A DNA stretch of 34,754 nt, taken from an uncultured Monoglobus sp. (GTDB lineage: Bacteria; Bacillota; Clostridia; Monoglobales; Monoglobaceae). Position numbers and translations under genes: made by a program. Under the pieces are notes generated by a model, which did not search any database, was not told the origin of the DNA, and worked only from the letters and a program-made list of their open reading frames with translations. Every line of letters begins with the position of its first letter. Position 1 is the stretch's first letter. Below, piece after piece: positions 16,719 to 22,997 of the stretch. The stretch covers positions 1 to 34,754 of the forward strand of contig CANQKC010000032.1 in the NCBI GenBank assembly GCA_947624305.1, in the 5' to 3' direction.

Positions 16719-17651
16719 TCACGCGCGCGGCTCGTATCTTCTGCCGTTCGCCACCATGTTCAGCACCGCCATGCGCACGCACACGCCGTTTGTTACCTGC
16801 TCGTTAATAACGCTCTGCGGGCCGTCTATTATGTCCGGGTTGAGCTCAACGCCGCGGTTGACCGGGCCGGGATGCATAAGTATCGCGTCGGGCTTAGCCA
16901 GCGCGAGGCGGCGCTTGTCCACTCCGAAATACTTGTTGTATTCCCGAACCGTGGGGAACAAGCCCTTCTTCTGCCGCTCAAGCTGGATGCGCAGCCCCAT
17001 TACAACGTCCGCGCCCTCAACGGCCTTGTCAACGTCGGTATAGACCTTAACGCCCATATCCCCGAGCCGTTTGGGAAGCAGCGTCGACGGGCCCGCCAGA
17101 ACTACCTCCGCGCCCAGCTTTTTCAGCCCGTAAATATTGCTGCGGGCAACTCGGCTGTGCTTCACATCTCCGATTATTGCCACTTTTAAGCCTTTTATAT
17201 CACCTTTTTTTTCGCGCATTGTCATAAAGTCCAAAAGCGCCTGAGTCGGATGCTCGTTCATGCCGTCTCCGGCGTTGACTATGCGGCAGCCCACATGCTT
17301 CGCAACCAGGTGCGGCGCGCCCGACATGCTGTGTCTGATTATTATCACGTCGGTGTTCATTGCCTCAAGAGTCTTTACCGTGTCGATCAAAGTCTCGCCC
17401 TTCGCCACGCTGCTGCCGCTTGACGACATGTTCGCAGCCGTGGCGCCGAGGTATTTCGAGGCCATCTCAAACGAAACCCTTGTGCGCGTGCTGTTCTCGT
17501 AAAACAATGTGATGACGCCCTTGCCGCCGAGCAGATTTGATTTTTTGTTGTCGCTGAGCAGCAGCTCGCGCTTGAGCTTGTCCGCATCATCCAAAATGGC
17601 GGTAATATCCTCCGCCGAGGTTTCCTTAAGTCCCAATAAGTCTTTTATCAT
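16719..17651 (-). CDS. pyrB: Aspartate carbamoyltransferase catalytic subunit
   Basis: Joins carbamoyl phosphate and aspartate, the first committed step of pyrimidine synthesis. The carbamoyl-phosphate motif STRTR (ENSTRTRVSFEMASKYLGA) lies near residues 53-57 and HPTQALLDFMTM lies further on. Length (310 aa) is standard. GAGGG lies 10 bp before the ATG. It lies 14 bp after pyrR. No pyrI regulatory subunit follows, which is consistent with Bacillus-type control through PyrR rather than allosteric PyrI. Confidence 0.97.
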   Translation of the reverse strand: MIKDLLGLKETSAEDITAILDDADKLKRELLLSDNKKSNLLGGKGVITLFYENSTRTRVSFEMASKYLGATAANMSSSGSSVAKGETLIDTVKTLEAMNTDVIIIRHSMSGAPHLVAKHVGCRIVNAGDGMNEHPTQALLDFMTMREKKGDIKGLKVAIIGDVKHSRVARSNIYGLKKLGAEVVLAGPSTLLPKRLGDMGVKVYTDVDKAVEGADVVMGLRIQLERQKKGLFPTVREYNKYFGVDKRRLALAKPDAILMHPGPVNRGVELNPDIIDGPQSVINEQVTNGVCVRMAVLNMVANGRRYEPRA

Positions 17652-17665
17652 AAGTGTAAGTCCCT

Positions 17666-18223
17666 CTAATTTCCGTAGTATTTTGCCGGTGATTTGCGTT
17701 TTTCGATTATGATCTCGGTCGCGGCGTCAACCTCCTCAACGTGAAGCGCGACGCGGTCAAGGCCCGAGCCCTTGATCCTGACTCCGGTATAGTCGGCGCT
17801 TATCGGGAACGTGCGCCTTCCGCGGTCGATAAAGCACGCGAGCTGGATCTCTGCGGGCGAGCCTATTTTAAGCAGCGCGTCGATCGCTGTGTGGATCGTT
17901 TTTCCGGTGTAGAGAATGTCATCAACCAAAACGACGACCCGTCCGTCTATCGAGAAATCTATCGCGGTGTCGTTCAGCACCGGATATTTCGCGATAAGAT
18001 TATGGTCCGCGCCGTACAGCGTTATGTCCAGAACTCCCACGTCAAGCCCGGGCCCGCCGAGCTCTTTGATATAATCCGCGAGCTTGTTTGCAAGGACAAC
18101 GCCGCGGCGGACAATTCCGATCAGGCATATGCTCTTTTCAAACTCGTTCCTCTCGACGATCTGCGCCGCCATCTTTTTCAGCTTGCTTTCGATTTCCTGT
18201 TTTTCAAGTATTACCTCGCTCAT
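17666..18223 (-). CDS. pyrR: Pyrimidine operon regulator / uracil phosphoribosyltransferase
   Basis: PyrR binds pyr mRNA in response to UMP and often has uracil phosphoribosyltransferase activity. The PRPP-binding loop VVVLVDDILYTGKT lies at about residues 97-110, and LIGIVRRG precedes it. The reading frame extends to 18337, but that extension crosses the promoter. ATG at 18223 with GAGGTGATCAAT upstream gives the normal MSEVILEKQEIESKL start (185 aa). It is the first gene of the operon pyrR-B-C-F-K-D. I did not find a convincing PyrR-binding anti-antiterminator in the roughly 60-nt leader. Confidence 0.96.
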   Translation of the reverse strand: MSEVILEKQEIESKLKKMAAQIVERNEFEKSICLIGIVRRGVVLANKLADYIKELGGPGLDVGVLDITLYGADHNLIAKYPVLNDTAIDFSIDGRVVVLVDDILYTGKTIHTAIDALLKIGSPAEIQLACFIDRGRRTFPISADYTGVRIKGSGLDRVALHVEEVDAATEIIIEKRKSPAKYYGN

Positions 18224-18295
18224 ATTGATCACCTCGCGTCTTTTTTGCCCCGCTGACGGAGACAGTGTGAAACACTCAAAAACATCTTTCCATAT

Positions 18296-18324
18296 ATTAT
18301 ATATTAACATTTCCGCTTTGTCTA
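18296..18324 (-). promoter_or_regulatory. Promoter of the pyr operon
   Basis: Minus-strand -35 TAGACA (18319-18324), a 17-bp spacer and -10 TATAAT (18296-18301). The implied leader to the pyrR ATG is only about 65 nt and contains no clear terminator/antiterminator pair. Confidence 0.75.
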
Positions 18325-18367
18325 CAAATTTTTTCAAATTTATTTTTCAATATTTCCCGAATATGGC

Positions 18368-18396
18368 TTGCATATTTTTAATTTTACTGATATAAT
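18368..18396 (+). promoter_or_regulatory. Extended -10 promoter of the Fe-S scaffold operon
   Basis: Plus-strand -35 TTGCAT (18368-18373), a 17-bp spacer and -10 TATAAT (18391-18396) preceded by TG one base upstream. It lies divergent to the pyr promoter about 45 bp away. A second TATAAT at 18449-18454 sits so close to the ribosome site that it is less likely to be used. Confidence 0.75.
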
Positions 18397-18469
18397 TATC
18401 ACAGCAAGCGGTTTAAATCGAATTTTGAGCGATTAAGTTCGATAATCGTATAATGAAAGGAGCAATCAT

Positions 18470-19162
18470 ATGAAGTATTCAAGTGAAGTAGAAGCGATGT
18501 GTCCTTTGGTTAAGGGGGCATATCACGGACCTGCGCCTATCCCTCAGGAGGGCAAGTGGACGCAGGTTAAGGAAATTAAGGATGTTTCCGGCCTGACCCA
18601 CGGTATCGGCTGGTGCGCGCCTCAGCAGGGCACATGCAAGCTCACGCTGAACGTTAAGGAAGGCGTTATCCAGGAAGCCCTGGTCGAGACGATCGGCTGC
18701 AGCGGCATGACCCATTCGGCGGCTATGGCCTCCGAAATCCTCGTGGGAAAGACTATTCTTGAGGCGCTCAACACCGACCTGGTGTGCGACGCCATCAACA
18801 CCGCGATGAGAGAGCTGTTCCTGCAGATTGTTTACGGCCGCACACAGACCGCGTTCTCCGAGGACGGTCTGCCGATCGGCGCCGGTCTTGAGGACCTTGG
18901 AAAAGGCCTGCGCAGCCAGGTCGGCACTACATACGCGACCCTCAAAAAGGGCCCCAGATACCTGGAACTCGCCGAGGGATATATCACCAAGGTCGCAGTT
19001 GACAAGGAAGGAACCATCATCGGCTACAAGTTCGTTCAGCTCGGCAGAATGATGGAAATGATCGCAAACGGCACCGACGCAAACGAGGCGCTCGAAAAAG
19101 CAAGCGGCCAGTACGGACGCGTTGACGACGCGGATAAGCTTATCGACCCGCGCCACGAATAA
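18470..19162 (+). CDS. IscU/NifU-like iron-sulfur cluster assembly scaffold protein
   Basis: A 230-aa protein resembling the NifU N-terminal/IscU scaffold family, expected to hold nascent Fe-S clusters in the cytoplasm. Candidate ligand cysteines are in GWCAPQQGTCKLTLNV (about residues 48-63) and in ETIGCSGMTHSAAMASEIL, matching the GC..(A/S) scaffold pattern; another Cys is near residue 11. AAAGGAG precedes the ATG. Codon use is strongly biased, as for a well-expressed gene. It forms a two-gene operon with the GGGtGRT protein, a pairing I recognise from annotated Clostridia and other anaerobes. The exact client is unknown. Confidence 0.85.
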   Translation: MKYSSEVEAMCPLVKGAYHGPAPIPQEGKWTQVKEIKDVSGLTHGIGWCAPQQGTCKLTLNVKEGVIQEALVETIGCSGMTHSAAMASEILVGKTILEALNTDLVCDAINTAMRELFLQIVYGRTQTAFSEDGLPIGAGLEDLGKGLRSQVGTTYATLKKGPRYLELAEGYITKVAVDKEGTIIGYKFVQLGRMMEMIANGTDANEALEKASGQYGRVDDADKLIDPRHE

Positions 19163-19182
19163 TAGATAGGAGGAATTGAGAT

Positions 19183-20184
19183 ATGGCTTTATTTGAGAGT
19201 TATGAAAGAAGAATTGATCAAATCAATGCGGAGCTTAAAAAACACGGAATTTCTTCTATCGAGGAAGCGAAGCAGATTTGTGACGAAAAGGGCGTTGACG
19301 CCTACAACATAGTTAAGGGAATTCAGCCCATTTGCTTTGAGAACGCGTGCTGGGCCTACACAGTCGGCGCGGCGATCGCCATTAAGGACGGCGTAAAGAC
19401 CGCGGCGGACGCGGCCGAAAAGATCGGCCTCGGCCTCCAGTCGTTCTGCATTCCCGGCAGCGTTGCCGATGACAGAAAAGTCGGCATCGGCCACGGAAAC
19501 TTGGGCGCGAGACTCCTGCGCGAGGAGACAAAGTGCTTCGCGTTCCTCGCGGGCCACGAGTCGTTCGCGGCGGCGGAAGGCGCTATCGGCCTTGCCAGAA
19601 GCGCCAACAAAGCGAGAAAGGAAGACCTGAGAGTAATCTTAAACGGCCTCGGCAAGGATGCCGCGCAGATCATCTCCAGGATCAACGGATTTACATATGT
19701 GCAGACTCAGTTTGACTACTACACCGGCGAGGTAAAGATTGTCAAGGAAACGGCCTACTCCGACGGCGAGCGCTCAAAGGTTCGCTGCTACGGCGCCGAT
19801 GACGTTCGCGAAGGCGTCGCGATAATGCACCTTGAGGGCGTTGACGTTTCGATCACCGGAAACTCCACCAACCCCACGAGGTTCCAGCACCCGGTTGCCG
19901 GCACATACAAGAAGGAATGCATCGAGCAGGGCAAGAAGTACTTCTCGGTTGCCAGCGGCGGCGGCACCGGCAGAACCCTCCACCCCGACAACATGGCGGC
20001 GGGCCCCGCTTCCTACGGAATGACCGACACGATGGGCAGAATGCACAGCGACGCGCAGTTCGCCGGCTCGTCCTCGGTTCCCGCCCACGTTGAAATGATG
20101 GGCCTCATAGGCATGGGCAACAACCCGATGGTAGGCGCCACCGTAGCCGTGGCCGTAGCCGTCGAGGAAGCTATGAAAGGCTAA
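19183..20184 (+). CDS. GGGtGRT protein
   Basis: A 333-aa protein of the family named for the motif GGGTGRT, visible here in VASGGGTGRTLHPDNMAAG near residue 265. The C-terminus is Gly/Met/Ala-rich (GLIGMGNNPMVGATVAVAVAV). Cysteines occur in DAYNIVKGIQPICFENACWAY and elsewhere. It is predicted cytoplasmic and its biochemical role is not established; linkage to the upstream IscU-like gene (20-bp gap with GGAGG) suggests iron-sulfur or redox chemistry. Codon use and the strong ribosome site suggest high expression. Followed by a clear terminator. Confidence 0.88.
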   Translation: MALFESYERRIDQINAELKKHGISSIEEAKQICDEKGVDAYNIVKGIQPICFENACWAYTVGAAIAIKDGVKTAADAAEKIGLGLQSFCIPGSVADDRKVGIGHGNLGARLLREETKCFAFLAGHESFAAAEGAIGLARSANKARKEDLRVILNGLGKDAAQIISRINGFTYVQTQFDYYTGEVKIVKETAYSDGERSKVRCYGADDVREGVAIMHLEGVDVSITGNSTNPTRFQHPVAGTYKKECIEQGKKYFSVASGGGTGRTLHPDNMAAGPASYGMTDTMGRMHSDAQFAGSSSVPAHVEMMGLIGMGNNPMVGATVAVAVAVEEAMKG

Positions 20185-20206
20185 AATTTAACAAAAATCC
20201 CACAAA

Positions 20207-20244
20207 CAGGGCGTTTCGGCAAGGCTGAGACGTCCTGAATTTTT
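20207..20244 (+). terminator. Rho-independent terminator of the GGGtGRT operon
   Basis: A stem from 20207 to 20237 pairs about 14 bp (several G-T wobbles) around an AAG loop, followed by a short T-run at 20240-20244. It lies 23 bp after the stop at 20184. It also marks the end of the core segment, since accessory DNA starts immediately after. Confidence 0.85.
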
Positions 20245-20297
20245 ACGTGTAGCACACACGTAGCTAACAAGTAGCGCACACACGTAGCGCACAAACT
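20245..20297. promoter_or_regulatory. Attachment-site-like direct repeats beside the integrase
   Basis: GTAGC occurs at 20249, 20260, 20271 and 20284, mostly as GTAGC(G)CACA. The spacing of 11, 11 and 13 bp is about one helical turn. The block lies directly against the integrase stop codon, where arm-type integrase sites and an attachment core are expected. No tRNA gene is involved. The matching repeat at the far end of the element was not found in this window. Confidence 0.45.
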
Positions 20298-21395
20298 TTA
20301 TGCCGTGAGCAGCGTCATATTTTTGGGTATTTTATCATTATGTATCTTTTGGATTTCCGTATGAAGCTGCCCGATTTTTCTGTGCGTATAAACCTTTTCG
20401 GTTATGTCGCTGATGCTGTGACCGACTATCGTTTTAAGAATGTATTCGTCCATATCGGCTTCTTTGCCTAAGGTTATGAATGTGTGCCTTGTTTCGTGCG
20501 GACGGTGATCCATTTTCAAGCGGTTCATAACTTTAGCAAAGCGACCGCGGTATTTGTCATAAGTCAATGCTCTGCCAGAGCCCTGCGGACAGTTGTCATC
20601 GTTAAACAGAAACTCGTTTTCGGAATTATATCGTTTGCATACGAGCGGAAATATCAGCGGATGTATCGGAACAATTCTGTTTTTTCCCGCCGCGGTTTTC
20701 ATGCCGCCGAGCATTGTTTGAGCCTCAAGGTCTATATCTGCGGTTTTCAGAATCGCTAACTCCTGCGGACGCCAGCCGGAATATATTCCTATAAGGATCA
20801 TATCAACAAACGGAAGAGTATTTACGTTCTTCCATAGGATTTCAATTTCTTCATCGGAAAACGGTTGCGGTTTTCTGAGCGGTTCCGTCTGTTTTACGCT
20901 GTCACATAACCGCGCATAATCAACAGTAACAATTTCATGTTTCAACGCGTATTTATACAGCATATTGAACAAGGATTTCATTCTGCCTTTAGTTGAGGCT
21001 CCGACATCTGCGTCATGGATCGTTCCCTCTAAATGCGAAACTCGTATATCCTTAAAGCGCATATTATAAAGCGGAGCGCAGTATTTATACGCGGCTTTTA
21101 CTGTGCGTATGCTTGACGGATTTGAAAGAGTTTCAAAGTATCTTTCGCTCCACTTGTTATAAAGTTCCGAAAATGTAATTGTGTTTGCCTTAATATCATA
21201 CGGATCGGCGTTGTAATTCATTAGCGCCTGAAATGCTTCTTCCTTTGAGTGATAATATCCGATAGTGACCCTGTTTTGTTTAACACGCTCGCCGTCAGTA
21301 TCGATCACCCAGCCGGTTGTTTTAACCGCGCGCCACGGCTTACGGCGTTTTCCCGACAATTTGTATATTGAACCCATACCGTTAGATAATTTCAT
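20298..21395 (-). CDS. Tyrosine recombinase / integrase
   Basis: Site-specific recombinase for integration and excision of the element. Counting from the ATG at 21395 (365 aa), the catalytic set is R209 (YSGWRPQEL), K233 (MKTAAGKNR), H300 and R303 (HETRHTF), H326 (IVGHSISD) and Y336 (KVYTHR), all in the expected order. An N-terminal arm-binding region rich in Arg/Lys (KLSGKRRKPWRAVK) and a core-binding domain (about 70-165) precede it. The frame is open to a TTG at 21422, but AAGGAGG sits 11 bp before the ATG. The upstream Xre gene ends 19 bp before this ATG. Confidence 0.95.
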   Translation of the reverse strand: MKLSNGMGSIYKLSGKRRKPWRAVKTTGWVIDTDGERVKQNRVTIGYYHSKEEAFQALMNYNADPYDIKANTITFSELYNKWSERYFETLSNPSSIRTVKAAYKYCAPLYNMRFKDIRVSHLEGTIHDADVGASTKGRMKSLFNMLYKYALKHEIVTVDYARLCDSVKQTEPLRKPQPFSDEEIEILWKNVNTLPFVDMILIGIYSGWRPQELAILKTADIDLEAQTMLGGMKTAAGKNRIVPIHPLIFPLVCKRYNSENEFLFNDDNCPQGSGRALTYDKYRGRFAKVMNRLKMDHRPHETRHTFITLGKEADMDEYILKTIVGHSISDITEKVYTHRKIGQLHTEIQKIHNDKIPKNMTLLTA

Positions 21396-21414
21396 ATAAT
21401 AATTTGCCTCCTTG

Positions 21415-21984
21415 CTATTCAAGTTTTTTCATGATTTTGTTCGCTCCTTTAAGACTTTGATTATCAGACAAATCATTAAGCGGACATTGAGCGTAATATG
21501 CGGTAGTTCTGTCCTGCCACTGCTCATATGCCGGATATGTCAGCATTTGCTGTTCAAGGTTTTCTCTCGCGTTTGCAAATTCTTCAAGCAGAAAACACAG
21601 CTGGGAGTTCATATCCGCGCTTTTGTCCTGACCGTCAAATATAACGGAACAGCTCCACTTACCGTCAGTTTTCGGCTTTTTAACGTCGATATCGAACTTC
21701 ACACCTGCCTTGCGTTCCAGCTTGAACAGAAACGTGCAGAAGTCTGCAATGCTGTCAAGATTAACTCCGTCCTGCTCATAGCCTATTAAATAGTTGGCGG
21801 TGGTGCCCAGCTTGTCGGCGATCTCGTTGATTACCGAGATAGACGCTTCTATCTCGCCGCTTTCATATTTTTGCACGGTACGCAGAGATTTGCCTAAAAG
21901 ATTTGCCAGATCCGTCTGACTGAGCTTTCTCATTTTGCGCATATTCCGTATACGCAGTCCGATTTCTTTTGGGGAATTTTTCAT
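21415..21984 (-). CDS. Xre-family helix-turn-helix repressor
   Basis: A 189-aa DNA-binding regulator. The HTH at about residues 8-65 reads GLRIRNMRKMRKLSQTDLANLLGKSLRTVQKYESGE, a classic Cro/CI-type domain; the remaining C-terminal part (about 120 aa) is not recognised. ATG at 21984 follows AGAGG by 8 bp and is preferred to a GTG three codons earlier. It lies 19 bp upstream of the integrase ATG and the two probably form one unit. A divergent promoter pair and a dyad in the upstream region suggest it represses itself and the rightward genes. Confidence 0.9.
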   Translation of the reverse strand: MKNSPKEIGLRIRNMRKMRKLSQTDLANLLGKSLRTVQKYESGEIEASISVINEIADKLGTTANYLIGYEQDGVNLDSIADFCTFLFKLERKAGVKFDIDVKKPKTDGKWSCSVIFDGQDKSADMNSQLCFLLEEFANARENLEQQMLTYPAYEQWQDRTTAYYAQCPLNDLSDNQSLKGANKIMKKLE

Positions 21985-22004
21985 GTCTGTCACCTCTTGA
22001 AAAT

Positions 22005-22033
22005 ATTATATCACAAATAATTGCGCATTGCAA
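22005..22033 (-). promoter_or_regulatory. Leftward promoter for the Xre-integrase unit
   Basis: Minus-strand -35 TTGCAA (22028-22033), a 17-bp spacer and extended -10 TGATATAAT (hexamer 22005-22010). Confidence 0.75.
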
Positions 22034-22041
22034 GTGCGTAA
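22021..22041. promoter_or_regulatory. Probable Xre operator dyad
   Basis: Inverted half-sites TTGCGCA and TGCGTAA are separated by seven bases, centred on the -35 box of the leftward promoter. Position and form fit autorepression by the adjacent Xre protein. Confidence 0.55.
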
Positions 22042-22077
22042 TTAAAAATATTTTAACATATTTATGATTAAAAGTGC

Positions 22078-22105
22078 TTGACAAATTGTGAAAACCGTGT
22101 ATAAT
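22078..22105 (+). promoter_or_regulatory. Rightward promoter for the mobilisation genes
   Basis: -35 TTGACA (22078-22083), a 16-bp spacer and -10 TATAAT (22100-22105), both perfect hexamers, about 75 bp before the small HTH gene. Confidence 0.82.
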
Positions 22106-22184
22106 AGAATTATGAATTGATAATACATAATCAATTTGATTTTACTGATAGAACGAAAAAATAATTCGCAAAGGCGGTGATTTA

Positions 22185-22418
22185 TTGGAGCAAAAGATTT
22201 ATGTGGAAACGCCAAAGTTTACCGGACGAAATGTGCCTGTTATCGAAATCGCAAAAGCGATCGGAAAAGACGGACAGTATATCCGTATCGGCCTGCAGCA
22301 GGGAATACTAAACTTTGGCTATGCTATAAAAATGAGCGGTTCAAGAGAATACAGCTATTACTGCCCGGACAGAAAAGTTTGGGAAGAAACGGGATATTTT
22401 AAAGAATCCGAAAAGTAA
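22185..22418 (+). CDS. Small excisionase-like HTH protein
   Basis: A 77-aa protein resembling the small helix-turn-helix proteins found beside integrases in mobilizable elements. VPVIEIAKAIGKDGQYIRIGLQQGI looks like an HTH, followed by a beta-hairpin wing GYAIKMSGSREYSYYCPDRKVW. It starts at a TTG with AAAGGCGGTGA upstream. A role in excision or control is inferred from size and position. It is followed at 11 bp by the DUF3847 gene. Confidence 0.7.
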   Translation: MEQKIYVETPKFTGRNVPVIEIAKAIGKDGQYIRIGLQQGILNFGYAIKMSGSREYSYYCPDRKVWEETGYFKESEK

Positions 22419-22429
22419 GGGGTATGTGA

Positions 22430-22633
22430 ATGGATAATGATGCTCTTGAGAAAAAGCTGACACAGGCGAAACACAGGCTCGAAGAGGCAGAAAAGCGAGA
22501 TCGCGTGAAGCTGAGAAAATTGCGGACACGCAGGCTTATTCAAGAAGGCGCGATACTGGAAAAGGTCTTCCCGAGAATTGTGTCTATGGAACTTGATGAC
22601 CTGGAAAAGTATCTTTATGATATTTTGAGATAG
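22430..22633 (+). CDS. DUF3847 family small protein
   Basis: A 67-aa highly charged helical protein (KKLTQAKHRLEEAEKRDRVKLRKLRTRRLIQEGAILEKVFP), matching what I recognise as DUF3847, commonly next to MobA/MobL relaxase genes. The N-terminal half is coiled-coil-like; the C-terminus ends DDLEKYLYDILR. It may be a mobilisation accessory (MobC-like) or a plasmid control protein; this is not established. A hairpin array begins 11 bp after its stop. Confidence 0.75.
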   Translation: MDNDALEKKLTQAKHRLEEAEKRDRVKLRKLRTRRLIQEGAILEKVFPRIVSMELDDLEKYLYDILR

Positions 22634-22644
22634 AAATGAAACTT

Positions 22645-22959
22645 TTTAAGCGTTCCGAGTATTCGGAGCGCTTAAATATTCCCGAAGGGCGCACTTACTC
22701 ACCACCCGAAAAGCTGCAGGCTTTTCGGGTGGTGGTACTGCCGCCGTGCGGCGGCAGCCGTGCGCTCCTGCGGAGGGCGCGGATAATTCGCTCTGCGGAT
22801 TATCCGTTCAGTCGAACACGCTATTATTTCATAATAGCCGAGCGTTGCTTTCGCAACGCATGACGGAATAATTCCGTCATGTTCGACTGACTGCAAAAAC
22901 TAATTACTTTAGTTTTTGCATATGGGTGCAGGCTGCCCATGTTCTTTTGGCAAAAGAAC
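22645..22959. other. Array of back-to-back hairpins upstream of mobL
   Basis: About 315 bp in which most bases pair locally. Stems (left/right arms): 22645-22658/22663-22676 (14 bp); 22701-22714/22720-22733 (14 bp); 22738-22745/22750-22757 (8 bp); 22762-22780 (7 bp, bulged); 22781-22790/22796-22805 (10 bp). An 11-bp outer stem, 22808-22818/22880-22890, encloses three hairpins (22820-22838, 22842-22859, 22861-22879). Further stems are 22892-22903/22909-22920 (12 bp), 22922-22940 (5-7 bp) and 22941-22959 (8-9 bp). No credible protein is encoded. Its position between an accessory gene and a relaxase suggests an origin of transfer, a single-strand origin or a structured RNA; none is proven. Confidence 0.85.
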
Positions 22960-22997
22960 CAAAACCGCCCGCTGTTTGGCAGAAAGGAGTAATATTT

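Noticed and set aside
18479..19156. 225-aa minus-strand ORF opposite the scaffold gene
   Set aside because: The plus-strand gene has promoter, ribosome site and cysteine motifs; the antisense frame is a by-product of biased codons.
20185..20300. tRNA gene as integration target
   Set aside because: No cloverleaf or TTCGANNC-type arm can be folded; only a terminator and direct repeats are present.
22636..22863. 75-aa ORF after DUF3847 and its 65-aa antisense partner
   Set aside because: Sequence is almost entirely hairpin arms; the reading frames follow from the palindromes and show no protein-like features.
22926..22997. N-terminal extension of MobL from GTG at 22926
   Set aside because: It lies inside a hairpin, has no ribosome site, and the family start aligns with the ATA at 22998.
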